A stretch of DNA of 64,000 bases, taken from Conchocele bisecta. Its lineage: Eukaryota > Mollusca > Bivalvia > Lucinida > Thyasiridae. Location: positions 110,968,773 to 111,032,772 of the forward strand of contig CM055265.1 of NCBI GenBank assembly GCA_029237695.1, written 5' to 3'. Below the pieces are notes generated by a model. That model saw only the letters and a program-made list of their open reading frames with translations, made no database searches and was not told where the DNA came from. The position numbers and the translations under genes are program-made. Of this stretch, positions 28,001 through 42,900 are shown in pieces (the first letter of the stretch is position 1; each line of letters begins with the position of its first letter).

Positions 28001-31000
28001 ACCCCCTCTAGACATAAATCCTGGATCCGCCCCTGACCTCAGATGTGTTTACGGAGACATAAGAAACATTACTATTTCTCTTCAGTAACATGATCTATCC
28101 ATAGCATAAAATGTACTGATGTGCTATACCTAATATTGTTTCTATATGTAAATCTATCTGTTCAATTTCAGCACCCACACCACCCAATGCTAACTTCAAA
28201 CTACTGAGCAGCAAGGAGCTTGCCAGTGCTGAGCGACAGGCATCAAGCAAGCCGGTAAGTTCACAGAAATGTCATTTGTTTCTCTATGCATTTTGGCATT
28301 TGGTTACCACAATGAAGGATTGTTTAATCCAGGCTCCATCTCTGACTTTAACTGTAGCTGGGATTTTAAGCTCTTTCACCTGTCACCTGCCTACCATAAT
28401 GATGTATGTGACTGGGAAACATTTTTGTTCAAAGGAAATGTCTCCCTTATGTGAGTATTACGATTATTCGTAATCCTATTTTAGGGGAATTGGCCAAGTG
28501 ACTTCAGTGTGGTATGGACCTGTATTATAGTGCTTGAATATCACATAAACAATATTTCTGATTACTATTAGATATTTGACAGTATCATGATAAGCATACA
28601 GTGTCTTAAGGTTGAGATTTGCAGACTGGCAGATTATCTCAGAGATTCCATTACAATGCTGAACTCAGTGACCAGGTCATATACAGGTTGTTTGGTCACA
28701 TGACTGATATGGTGCCACCTACTGGCAAAGTGGCAAAGCTATTTATAAAATAGGGATACTGTATTCTGATTGGTCAGATCTAAACTGTTGACCCAGGAAA
28801 TACAGGTCTGTTGTGGTCACATGACCAAGGGTTCCCTTCATTCATAATATTGCTTGTGGATTTTGTTTTTAATATTGTCATAATTGCAAATATTTCCTAA
28901 ACATACACAAGTTGTAAACCCATATTTTCACCATAGGTGTAACAGATATAGATGAGTCTTGAACATGTAATTATTGTGTAAATCCTGAATTTGATCAGAA
29001 TTCATCATATTATGCAAGAGACTGCCAGTTTCTATGAGAATGGAATGTTGACATTTCCTCTGAATGATACAGTACATTTGGTATGACATGAGAAATCATG
29101 AGAACTAATTATAAGTTTATACATGCATTATGTTGAAAGTTATTTGCATTTAGAAGCTGTAAAACAAACACACATGTAGAGTTTGCAGGAATATTTCATG
29201 CTAGAAACCTGCCATTGTATGAATACTGCATTTTCATTGGTTGATGGTTAGGGCTAACTGAGGTCACGGTCTGTTTTAGAGTTGAGTTGGATTTTAGACT
29301 TTAGAGAGTAAACATTAGAAATTATCTGTGTTAAAATAAATTAATTATTCCCATTCGAACGAGACGCCACTACTACACCTGGCACCAGGTCCGGTTATTC
29401 TAATCTCCAGTGGAGACGATTCTCATGCGCTGTCAAAACAGGTTTTTATCGAGAAATATTGAAAATAAAACATTTCCAGCAGACGACAAAAATTAATTCA
29501 GCGTCGTAAGGGTTAACAGAGTTAGTTACTAGCCAGCAGGACCAGTATGTTCTGAAATCTACTGGTCCTGCAGGTATTTTACTTGTCCGACAATTAAGCA
29601 ACCTAAAACATTCAAACTTGAAATTTGCACTGCCCAAAACGAAAGCAGGTTTCTTATCTGAATCACTACATATTCTGTGCACCATGAACATGGGATTTTG
29701 TGACTATTGGCATCATATACTATACTAGCCATTCACGATCTGGTTTCCAAGACATTAGAAACATGCGTTTTCATTTTTCTTTGTCATATACTTTTTTCTG
29801 ATTTTTTAGGACATATGAGGCAACATTATTATGTATTGGCCATTTTTTTGTCGAGCCCGCTTGCGGAAAGCGAGACATAGTGATCACAATGACGTCCGGG
29901 TGTCCGTGCGTCCGTCCGGGCACACATTAGGGTACTTATGTGGCTAGCCCCACAGGGTTATGGACTTGGTAAAGGATAGGGTTGGTTACAATTAGCCACC
30001 TAAAAAATCCTTTTATGTGGCTAAAAATCGTTTTATGTGGCTAATATTTAACATGTGATAAGCCACATAAGTATAGTACTGTAAGAACGTCCGTGCGTCC
30101 GTCCATCCGAAATCTGCGTTAAAGTTTTTAAATACCTTATATCTCTGCAGTACTAAGTCACATTGACTTGAAACTTCATATGCTTATTAGTCATCATCCA
30201 TTTATTCATGCTGTGTCCCACTCATGCGGCCCCTGTGCCCAAGGTCAAGGTCAAATGCCTCGGCAGGCTCGACATGCGGGCCGCGGCCATCTGGTTTTCA
30301 CTATATAACCAGGAGAACCAATGGCTTGAAATTTTTACTGGTCCTGTGGTAGAACTACTAGCCTCGGACCACAGGACCAGTGTAAATTTTGAGTCCTGCT
30401 GTGATGTTGCAGGTGCGTGACGGTCTGAATGCCGTGCCCGTGAGCCCCAAACAGAAGCTGGACTGTGGCCGGTACCTCACTCCACAGCAGATGCACCAAG
30501 TTGTCATTGGTAATGGCCAACATTTATTCTTAACCCATTCCATGCTGAGCATACTCAACGAAAAATCCTAAATACCTTTTTCGTTTCTCCACCAAAGTAT
30601 ATGTTGTTACCACTCATTTGAACCGTCTCATCGAGACAGTTCAAATGAGTGGTCACAACATATATTTTCATTGAGAGTTTAAGAAAATTGGAGAGAGAAA
30701 AAATGTAATTGTTGCTACCAGTGAATACATGTATCTGGCTTGAACTGTTAATTGAAGGCTAGTTAATGGGGAAGTATATTACAGTATATTCTACTATTTT
30801 TACATACAGGATTTATTTGACCATAATAAGCGTAGGTCTAATGTTCATAGCACAGATTAAATGAATATCTCAAAAACAATGAAACTACATACTTTAATGT
30901 ATTAGCTATATTGTGATTTGGCAATGGTATAATACAGCCATTTAAAACAGTGTACATGTCAATGTTTTCTTGGGAATGTCAACTGACTTACAAACTCTTC

Positions 31001-34000
31001 TGTTTAAAATGATACTAATGAAATGTTTTCACTTTTAAAATGAAACACCAGTCAATTATCTCTGTAATGATGTCAATTCCAGGCCCACCCGTGTTGGACT
31101 TCGGTCAAGTGTGTCTGCGGTCAATCTCCACCAAACATCTGGACATTGTGAACAACCTTGACCAACATGTGCTGGTTGTGGCCGAGGTAATACAATAATT
31201 ATACCCCCGGCATACGAAGTATGTCGAGGGGTATATAGTTTTCGTAATTCCGTCTGTCCGACAAAGTTAAAAATTTTGGGTACCCATTATCTCTGTAACG
31301 GTAAGTCGGATTTACCTCAAACTTCATATACTTCCTTATCATCATCCATATTTTCATTTCATACCACACCCATACGGCCTTCATGTCCAAGGTCAAGGTC
31401 AAATTACTTATAAATTTGCATCCGTATGATTCGCGTTAATCGTTTCGGGTACCCATTATCTCTGCAATGGTAAGTCGGATTGACTTCAAACTTCATATAC
31501 ATTCTTATCATCATCCATATTTTCATTCCATACCACACCCATGCGGCCTTCATGTCCAAGGTCAAATTACTTAGACATTTGCGTTAAAGTTTTTTTAATA
31601 TTTGCGTTTAAAGTTCTTATTTGTCGGTCTAGGCAGCGGCCAGGCGTATACGTGTTAGATATAAATATAAAATGTGACTGGAGAAATCAACTTTATTGTG
31701 AAATGGTACAAATGGTATAAAACAGTAAAATGTGTCTATGAAATATACATGTGAAAATGCACAGGTTGTGGACGTAACCCTTTACAGTTTCATCATTTTG
31801 TTTGATGTGAATAATGGTTACCAACTTAGTTACACTCTGAAATTACTGCAGGTATAATACTTCTGAAAAATGTCACACTTCTTCACCTGCACTCCTTATG
31901 ATCTCTTTAATACTGATTTAACTCTGCGTGCTAGCGGCAAAATATCCGCCAAATGAATTAGGAGTGTATGTTTTATTTCTCTCTGTAAATATGTCTTGAA
32001 ATTTCATTAAAATTGAGTCCTCAGGGCTCAATGAAATTCCAAGACATATTCATGATATTTACGGGGAGAAATACAAGAAAATATGATGAATTTTTGTCCG
32101 CTAGTTTTGAACTATTTATAGCCAACAAGTTGCTCAGCATGCAAAGAGTTACGGTAAACATTCTGCCATGCTACTAATAATCTTTCCACGTTTTTCAGAT
32201 TGACTGCCGAGAATTGAGACAGAGCAGTCCCTTGTCACAAGTTGTACCCCCAAAGTCCAAGGCTCATCTACCAATTTTATTTGAATCGAATGCCAAACAG
32301 AACTTTCAACGGTAACCTTTAAATACATGTAATAATTTGTACAGTGAACAATAGTTGTGTTTTGTCTTAGTTGCGTAGTGTATATTATTATTTGTATAGT
32401 GGATTCCTTCATTCATTTGGTTTCTGTTATTGTCTTGAATGCTATAAATAGCCTATAATCATACAATACCATAATAACCCTAAATATACGGACACAATTT
32501 GTTTTCGGAAAACCCCTATTCCCTATACAGATGTTATCCAAATATGCTGGTATTGTCATAAACCAGTAGAATCATATTATTCCTATTATATATGTGTTTA
32601 CCTGAATAAATAATTATTCCACTGGTTGTCTTATTTGTCCAGATATAATAATATTTATCTGGAAAAAAAAGAAGTCATTTGTGGCTGTGACTGGAGAAAT
32701 GAGGCTTATGAGTTGCGACCAGTGTTGATCCAGATCAGCCTGTGCCTCCGCACAGTCTGATCAGGATCAGCACTGTACACCATTCCATCAATGAAACATC
32801 ATCAGTCATGCTTCTGACAAGCAATATGGTTATCAGGCTACAGGAGAGTGCTATTTGATAAAGAGCTATATACACTGATCACAAATCCCATAAGTCCCAT
32901 TTCTCCAGTCACGGCCATATTGGTGTTGATGTAAATGGTGGTTCTGTATTTCAGGTCGGTGAGCTACACGATCAACAACTACCACAAGCACCATGTCACT
33001 GTGCTGGCCGAGGTGGTGGCAGTAGCCCTCAAGCTGTCCACTGAGGAACTCGTACTGAGGCCATCACACGGTCTCCCCGCTGACGCAGGTAATATTTAGT
33101 TACCTATGTTAATTGATCCTTGTATGGTACTGTTGGTGTCTCCTTAGCAGTGCTGTACCAGACTATCAGAAACTCAGACAAGCATGAGAAACACCAAGGC
33201 AGAACTAGTAAACGACCAAAGAATGACTAAAAAATTGCCTGTCACAGAATATTGTATATCAGCATTTTTCAATGTACCCCCTGGTGTATCTCAATGTGGC
33301 TACAGCATTACATTGGCAAGACAGGTTATTCATGGCATGTCAAGGATGGGAATGTATGCATATCTTAACCCTTAGACGCTACACACAACAATTGTCGTCT
33401 GCTGTTGCTTTTATATATTGCCTTATTTCTCAATAAAATCATGCTTTGACAGAACTTCAGAATCATTTCCATTGGAAATGATTCTGAAGTGCTGTCAAAT
33501 CATATTGTAAATTATGTTAAGGTGCTGTCAAAGCATGTTTTTTTATGATAAAAATGGAAAATAGAAAACAAACAGCAGACGACAAATAATTAAGATATCG
33601 GTGTAAGGGTTAATAATGAATTCACACTTCATACAAAGTGATCTGAGTTTGTGCTTATAAACATTTTTCAGTACGTCCAAATTATTGCTATATTATCAGG
33701 TAGTTCAATTGGACAAAGGAGAGCATAACTCGGCCTTGTCCAATCAAGCTTCCTGATTTTGAGCATGAGAATGGAGTACATTCTCAGAAAGTTTGATAAG
33801 CATATGCTCGTGTGCATTAAGGACACCGGGCATCTGGTCAGGATATTGTGATTTCAGAGCTGAATGGATATTTAGATGAAACCCTGCCGCTGAACAAACA
33901 TAAATTGCCAATGAATCAAATTATTGTTCTACTTCCAGGTTTCCGAGGCATAATCACACTGTCAAACCCCCTGAACTACCCGGCCGAGTTTACGTGGGCC

Positions 34001-37000
34001 CCGAACCTCGGTGAGAAGGGGACGGCGTTCTCTATCCGCCCGGCCACGGGGGTGGTGGAGCCAACTAAGGACCTGGACTGTGAGGTGGTCTGGCACCCCT
34101 CATACCTCGCCCCGGAGGACGGCTCGTTCTCACTGATGATACACAGTGGCACCACCCTGCAGATGGCTTGTCGTGCCGAGGTGAGGTTATCACTGATGCT
34201 GCAGTCAGCACAGGCATAAAATGTCGTGCGTCGAAATTGGCGCCAGATTTCTGACAAATTCCCATTCAGGAGATACTGCATAAATACATGTATGCTGGTG
34301 CGGAGTGCAGCACCAGTGGTTATAGATGGGGTGATGATGCAGAAAACGGTTCCTTACGATGTTTGTACAATTCTAAATACTGGCCACTTGCACAGTTGGA
34401 TTGGAGTCTAATCGGTTTGCTGAAGACAGGTAGCCTATTTCAGTGAATGGCCTATTTCAGTGAATAGCTCCAGATCAGACTGCGCGGATGCGCAGGTGGA
34501 TCTGGGGCTATGCTGATCGCACATTTCATAAGGTACTTTCTCTCTACTTTCTCTACCACTGGTAAAGAAACATGTAAACAGCTTTGGCAACAATTGCAAA
34601 TTCAATTCATCATGTACATTTGCACAGGTAAATTAACATATCATTTATTCCTCAGACGACATTTGAGATACAGTGAAATCACGATGGCTCGAAATGCGAT
34701 GGCTCGAAATGACGGGCTCGCTCGAAATAGCATTGCGGTCCCGATAAATTTCCCTATATGTTTAATGTAATTTACATGCGATGGCTCAAAATGCAACTCC
34801 TCGAAAAATGCGATCCCTCGAAACATTTTTCAAGTCCCGCGGACTCGTTTCTCGCTATTTTGCTATGCGATGACTCGAAAGTCATGTCAAAGTTTGTGTT
34901 TGGCTGATTTTCACACTTCCATGTCCAATTTATTACGAACAAAGGCCGAACCGCACTCTACCTGTCTATGAAATGTTGTTTCTTTTCAAGTGCAGTTAAT
35001 TGCCTAAAATGGTGCAATTTGATCGTTAACGTTGTTGATTGCGATCAACGATATACGGCGATTTATTAAATATTCTGGGCTTCGGCCACTCGGCGCATTA
35101 ATAGTGTCTGTCGTAAGTCATTGGTCGTGGTAACTCACGGGTTATGCTCGAGTAACCCGAGTATCACAGGAACAACCAGAGTCGTTGCTCGGGTTCAAGT
35201 CGAGTTGGAACCCTAGTAACCCACGTTCTAGTGGTCCTCATGTTATTTGTGTGGCTACCCGAGAAAACGCCCATTAATAATACCGCACTTCCTAGTTAGG
35301 CAGAGATGACTGGTCATGACAAAAAGGATTTGATCTACTGAATTTCCGATCAATGCAGCATTAAATCGGCCTGCACATTCAGTTCGGGACCTGAAATGTT
35401 CGTCCTCGACAGCTATTCATGATGAATAATAGTCTGCAAGTTGATCAGCGTTTACACTGGTCACAAATTAAGTTAAGTATGTTTTGTTGTGTCGCAACAT
35501 TTTACGATTCATGACTTATTCCCGATTTTTTATGGGCGCCGTATAACAACATCGTTTGAGCTGGGCCCATACTACTGTTTCCAGTGACGTCACAACCACC
35601 TGCCACATAGTAAATACTGGAGCTTTTCTCCTTTGATAATAATTGAAATAAAGACAGTTTTGTAAATATATTTAAATACAGTTTATTTAATTTCACATGA
35701 TAACTTTAATCTGCGAATAAATACTATTATTATCTAAAACATGGATACACTCTATTATGCTTTGTTATTTCCTAAATCTGACGGGTACAGTAGTCGACAA
35801 ATATACCAAAATCGCAAGATGCGATGGCTCGAAAGATGCGATCACTCAAACAAAATATGCAGGCCCGTGGCATTTCAAGTATGGAACGCCAAATCTACAT
35901 AAACTCAAATATATATTGCTAGCAACAAATATTTGGAGCTAGCAATAAATATTTGGAGATCTCTCGAAATCATTTGCAGAGCTCTCGAAATCAATTAATG
36001 ATATCTCGAAATCATTTGGAGAGCTCTCGAAATCATTTGTAGCGAGCATTATATAACTTTGATTTGGAGAGCTCTCTAAATCATTTGGAGCTATCTCTAA
36101 ATCATTTGGAGAGCTCTCGAAATCATTTGGAGCTATCTCTAAATCATTTGGAGAGCTCTCGAAATCATTTGGAGAGCTCTCGAAATCAATTAATGATATC
36201 TCGAAATCATATAGAGAGCTCTCGAAATCATTTGCAGCGAGCATTATATAACTTGATTTGGAGAGCTCTCTAAATGATTTGGAGCTATCTCTTAAATGAT
36301 TTGGAGAGCTCTCGAAATCATTTGGAGAGCTCTCGAAATCAATTAATGATATCTCGAAATCATTTAGAGAGCTCTCGAAATCATTTGTAGCGAGCATTAT
36401 ATAGCTTTGATTTGGAGAGCTCTCGAAATCAAGTTATATAATGCTCGCTACAAATGATTTCGAGAGCTCTCTAAATGATTTTGAGATATCATTAATTGAT
36501 TTCGAGAGCTCTCCAAATGATTTCGAGAGCTCTCCAAATGATTTAGAGATAGCTCCAAATGATTTAGAGAGCTCTCCAAATCAAATGTTATATTGCTCGC
36601 TCCAAATGATTTCGAGAGCTCTCCAAATGGTTTCGAGATATCATTAATTGATTTCGAGATATCATTAATTGATTTCGAGAGCTCTCCAAATATTTATTGC
36701 TAGCTCCAAATATTTGTTGCTAGCAATATATATTTGAGTTTATGTAGATTTGGCGTTCCATATTCAAGCCATCGCGATTTCACTGTATATATTTTGAGAT
36801 GTTAAATTGTCTTGGGCTGTAATAATTTATATATTTTGTACTGTAGTTACAGTTAAAAAAATCCTACTGTCTTTAATGGTTAAATCAATTGATGTAATAC
36901 AAATTTCAAATGTAAGTTTGAGGAACTTGACTGCTACAAAATTATTTTTTTATATGCACATGGTTATATTTACACAGCGAAAGAAAAACATAAGATAAAA

Positions 37001-39878
37001 TAAGAATTGGAACAATTCAGGGAGGAATGATTTTCTCTGTGAATCACCATGCAATGAATTGAGATTTATGGCTGTATCTTCTTCTATTGTAGCTTGGGCC
37101 GACCCATGTACAGTTCGTGGAGAGGAGGATCATGTTTGGCCAGGTACCGGTCAACCTGACCACAACAAGGACTGTCCTGCTGGCCAACACTGGACAGAAC
37201 CACGGTTTCTTCCAGGTATGTGTCCAGTATTTATTGTTGTTACAGTACAACATCTCTAAACCTGACGCCGAAAAAAACATTTGTGCCCTTCATTTTGATA
37301 GGTTGTCTCAAAAACACGACATGGTAGCTAGGAAATGGTCTATATCACAATAAAAAAAAGAGGTAAATTTTGAAAATCGGTCGACAGTTATTTTCACGAA
37401 TCTAACTTTAGACCCCATATTAAAATGTCTTTTATGATATTGAGATTTAATATGTAATTGGCCAAAAGTGACATTGGCAAATTTATGTGGCTTTCTGGAG
37501 ATCGTTTCACTAAACTTCGTATGACTAAAATGTTCGTATGGGCAACTTTAGGATCGTCTGGAAATTTCAATTGATGGATTTACATGTATTGAGCATAGGC
37601 TGCATATGCAGCCTATGCTCAATAAATGTAAATCCAATAATTGTTTACAAGAAAACATAGTTAATGTGAAATTTACGGACTATCACAATTTTGCACTTAC
37701 AAACATTTTAGTCGTACAAAGTTTAGTGAAACGGCCCCCTGTTTTCTCGCATCTATAGATGGATGATCCCAACCCGTTCCCCGGCCTACAAGTGAGCCCC
37801 CTACATGGAGTGGTACCGGTGGGCGGGCACGCGGAGTTGTTGGTGAAACTCACCCCGGACGCGATCCTGAAGTTTGACACGCGGGTCCAGGTCTCCATCA
37901 AGGGCGGCAAGACCCTGGAGCTGCGTATGGGCGGCACGGTCGAGTCACCCAGCGTCGATATTGACATGGTGAGTCAGACAGACACTTGTGCACTTACTTA
38001 TGTATGTCTTCTCTGTCGATATTCACATGGTGAGTCAGAATGGTGAACTTGTGCACCGTCTGTGCATGGAGTGGTCACCGCACAGTTTATTTGACACAGG
38101 AACTAATTTAAAACTCTATCATTAAATCGTTGGCAAATTCCTGAAAATGGCAGCAGCCTTTTTCAGGAGAATGTACAGTATGTGCCTACCTGAGGATATC
38201 TAAAATTCCCATCCGGAATTGTTTGTGTCTGGGGATTTTTGTTTGATTTGCAGTCTACCTAATGTCTTGGTCTGCCCACCCCACATGACCACCATTGTTC
38301 AATGAGTTTTGACAACATACTCTTTTTAGAAGAAATTGAGGCATTATTTATCGAACATTTCACACTGTGAACCGTTTACAATGCTGAATTAAATGTTGTT
38401 GTCTGCTGATTATTTCCTATTTTCCACTTTTCTCATCCAAAACATGGAAATGATTCTCAAGTGCTGTCAACCATGTTGTTATTTAAAAAACGAATACAAA
38501 ATATAAAACAATACTAGACCATAATTTTTGTTTCCCACACTCTGCCACATTATATCACCTACCATGCTTGGCCCCAAATGATACTCTTCTATGTCGATGG
38601 GCCGTAAAGCACCATTCCATTCCCGCATTCTAAGGGTTAATTATATATGTAGCCGATTTCATCAAAATTGCAAAGTATACTTATCTAGCAAAGTATACTT
38701 TGAGGGAGTAATCATTTATTTTTCCTGAAATGCATTATTTCATATACATGTATATACTAACGACTGCATATATTTGATGATTAAAAGTATGTAGAATTAT
38801 TTTATTGAATTTATTACATTATCACAGCCAAAATGTCTGTGATAATGTAATACATTCAGTATAATAACAATTAATAAATTTATCCTTAAATTGAAAATTT
38901 CTCCCTCCAAGTATACTTTGCTAGATAAGTATACTTTGTAATGTTGGTGAAATAGGCTACAGGTCTGTAATTGATTAATGAATTTATTATATTCCAGGAC
39001 TCGTTCCACTTTGGCGGAGTATACTGTGGCTCAGGCTCCACCGTTCCTTTCAAGCTCACCAACAAGGTATGTTTCTCAGATAGTCCAGTCACATGTTGCT
39101 TCAAGTAACCAGATGTTATATCCCCTTTTGTGATTTCGAAAGGTTGCCATGTCAAAACATCTGTACAGGTTTAACACACAGGTTGAAATAACGGACCGAG
39201 GTCTATAAATACATTAAATATACCTTAAGATTCTAATAGACGCACGCGTCTATTGGAATCACCACTGGCCATGAAGTCCTAGGTGGGCGTTTAATAGAGG
39301 CACGTGTTATTCAGCAAAGGGAAAATGAGACAAAATATCCGATTTCTACTATCTGAACAAAAACATAACAAAGGGACGTTACTCTCAAGTTTCAAACATC
39401 TGACGGACTTGGTTGTAATGTCTGTCAGTTTATGGACGTTTTTGACCAAGACATTTCGGCTCACTTTGGTCATTATGGTACACTGGGTAAAAGTGTTAAA
39501 ATACTGGTAATGTATAGCAAGACAGCGTCAATTGTTAATGCTGATCAGATTTACGTTTCGGACTGTCACTGTTTCGGACTGTCACTGTTTCGGACCATGG
39601 ACGTGTCGTGTCGGCCCGTGGACGTTTCGGTCCGTATCAGTGCGATTAATTTCAGCCCACGGCCACGTCCAGAACAAGACATATATATACGTTCGCAAAT
39701 ATAATTTCTAGTTCTAATTTTTTCTCAAACACACTGGACTAATCAACTGTCCAGCGTGTTCGAAATTAGTTTGCTTTATTTTGTGTCACCCGTTGTATAT
39801 ACAGGATGACCCGTTTGCAGAGGTTCCTGCTTCCAATTGTGTTATTTGCAGGATGAATGAATGAATGAATGAATGATG

Positions 39879-39924
<46 letters not shown>

Positions 39925-42900
39925 GAACACATGAACATGTGTCATCTGTAGATATAAATTACGAATGAATCATGAACATGTGTTATATGTAGATATAAAT
40001 TACAGTGATTTCCCTCCATAACATGTTACTGTGAAGATATGTCATTGTAGATGATAACGCGGGCAAAACTGGAGTTTGATCTCACGAGATACAAGGACTT
40101 CACTCTCAACTTCCCGGGCTACCAGACACAAGGTGAGATGATACAAACTGTAGCTATTATTTTCTCCCCCACCAGGTGCCCCGAGACGAGGATATCCGTA
40201 TAGTCATACCCACGTGAGATTTCCTTGTCTCATTCTAGTCACGTGCTTGACTCGCATGTAGCAATGATAACTTTTCTAATAGGGCAATTAGCGGCTAATG
40301 TGTCTTACAATTACCTCACAAAATATTGAATATGGTTGATGTATATGGTTTTCAGTGGTTATTGATGCGTTTATTATAGGAATGAATGGCCTTTTTGTGG
40401 AATTTATCGGGGTATAAACTTGGAAAAGTCACGGGAATACTGGACGAAGGCCGGAAGGCCTCGTCCAGTATTCCCGCGACTTTTCCAAGTGTATATCCCC
40501 GATAAATTCCACAAAAAGGCCATTCATTCCTTATAATTCCAGCATTTGAAATAAATTCATCAAGAAAATGTGTTTATTTTCCGTTTTCTTAAGAATTATT
40601 TTAACTGCGCCTCACGATTACGGAAAGTAGTTCGGCGTGGGAGTTTACTGGAATATAAACTTTGGACAGAGACTTGCTACGGGCCAATCAAATGTTAGGA
40701 AATTGTGTAAATATTTTTGTGCTGGAATTATTAGCACGTGATAGTGTCATGACATTTGACCCATTTGTTGACATGATGAACACGTTGAATGTATCAAAAG
40801 TCACATACAGTCAGCGAATAAAAAGTTGAGTCTTTTTCTGGGTCTGATAAATATTTTGAAATTCGCAAAATATGGTCCATATGGGGGCGAGAAAAAGTAT
40901 CCCTCATCTGCACTGGTGTGGGACTAAGAGTATTCCATATATACTCCGGTGTGTGACAAGGATATTCCACCCGAGTGGTCAGAATATGTTGTCAGAAACG
41001 AGGCTTTGCCGAGTTTCTGACGACATATTCTGACCACGAGGGTGGAATATCCTTAGTCACACACCGGAGTATATCTGGAATACTTTTTCTCGCATACCTA
41101 CTAAGTCCAGAAACATGTTTAGCCATAGTATGCCATCAACGAACCACCATGGTATAATACTAACTTTTTCTTTATATGCTGTCTCCAATACAACCACTCG
41201 ATCGCATTACCCGTATCAACAAATGGGTGTAAATTTACACCAACAAATTAGAGTCCTACATTGGATCAAAACATTTAACACATAACGGCCCAATAAAAAT
41301 ACGGTCTGGAGACGCCCATGATATGATGTAAACCCAATTACTACATACACAAAATAAATAGGACGCAGTACGAGACCAACTCAGATAAATATTGAAAATA
41401 GACCATATATCCTCGATTCAAATTTGTACAGTAATGTTTACAGAATCATTTCATTTTTTTATTTTGAGTATTTATTGCAATTCCGAGACGCTGTCTTCAA
41501 TTACGCAAATATCAGTCCGCCGAAAATTTCACTCCGACGGACATTTGTCATTTCAACACGTTGCCGTTTTCAAGAAATTCTTGCTCACTGGATTATTAAA
41601 CAAATATTCCAACCACTATCAACTAAGAATCAACAACATACGAGGTAAATATTTTGCTGTCAATTACATGTGTTTTTTTTAAATAATAATCATGTATTCA
41701 GTATTCGGCCAACTGATTTACAGACGCACCTTACACAACTCGTCCCACAAATTTACGCAAATTTGATAAAACTGGATAAAACATGAAATAAATAATAGCC
41801 TACATAACAAATCCAGAGCGATGTTGTTGACATTGTTGTCTACTGACAGTACTGTACGTGTAGAGAGCGTGTGTTTGTAAACAATCCAGACGACGTTTGG
41901 AAGCCAATACACAAAAAGTAGTTCCGGCAGTGTGTGACAGGTCGGCCGTGTGAGATAGCCGTGTGAGACAGAAAAATCCCACATGGGCGTGGCTTCGTAA
42001 ATAACATTGAAATGGACTATGGGTATGCGAGAAAATGATATTCCGCCCTTGTGATCAGAATATGTCGTCAGACCAATGTATTCTGACACTCGGGTGGAAT
42101 ATCCTTGTCCCACACCAGTTTAATATAATGTATACTCTTAATCACATTGCTTCTATAGTAGAATAATACTGTATATTTTCTGAAAAGTAATAAAAAATGC
42201 ATTTGCTTTATTTCATTTTGCCAGCTTTAGACATCATTTCCTAGACATAGTAGACTACCAATCTGAAGGTTGACGGTTCGATCCATGAGTCTGCCCTTTA
42301 TTGAAGTTTCATTTAACCCTTACTACACTGAAATAAATTTAGTCGTCTGCCAGACATGTTTTATTGTCAATATTTCTCGACCAAAACCTGTTTTGACAGC
42401 ACATGAGAATCGTCTCGACTAGAGACGATTCTCATGTGCTGTCAAAACCGTTTTGTTTTTTTTGTTAGAATTAAGCCAGCGTAGTGAGGGTTAGAACACT
42501 TAAATGTTCCATCTGACATGTTCATCTTTGTCACACCTGCTTGTGGACATCGCGATATAGTCGGCACATTGGCGTATGTACGTCCATACATCCGTACATA
42601 AATACAGATGTTGTTGAACAGAAGTAATTTCCCACCCATTGAAATCCCATAGACTTGCATGTATTTGTAACTGTGCTTGTTAGCATGTTACTTCAAATAT
42701 ACTGTACAGATTGTAATGAAATAAAATGCATTGAATAGCAAATAGATTTGCACAGAATTTGATTCATCTGTGTATTCAATATTCAAAGTAGTTTACAAGA
42801 TGCATGCAGTTAAACATATAGGAAATTTTTGGAAATACTGTTCCCATTGACGTCAATGGTGACATCGCTCGAAAAGTGATGTCAAATAATTACGCCATAT

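Noticed and set aside
35939..36397. 152-codon minus-strand frame with NDFESSPNDFEIS repeats
   Set aside because: A by-product of the short GAGAGCTCTC hairpin units; similar frames open on the other strand.
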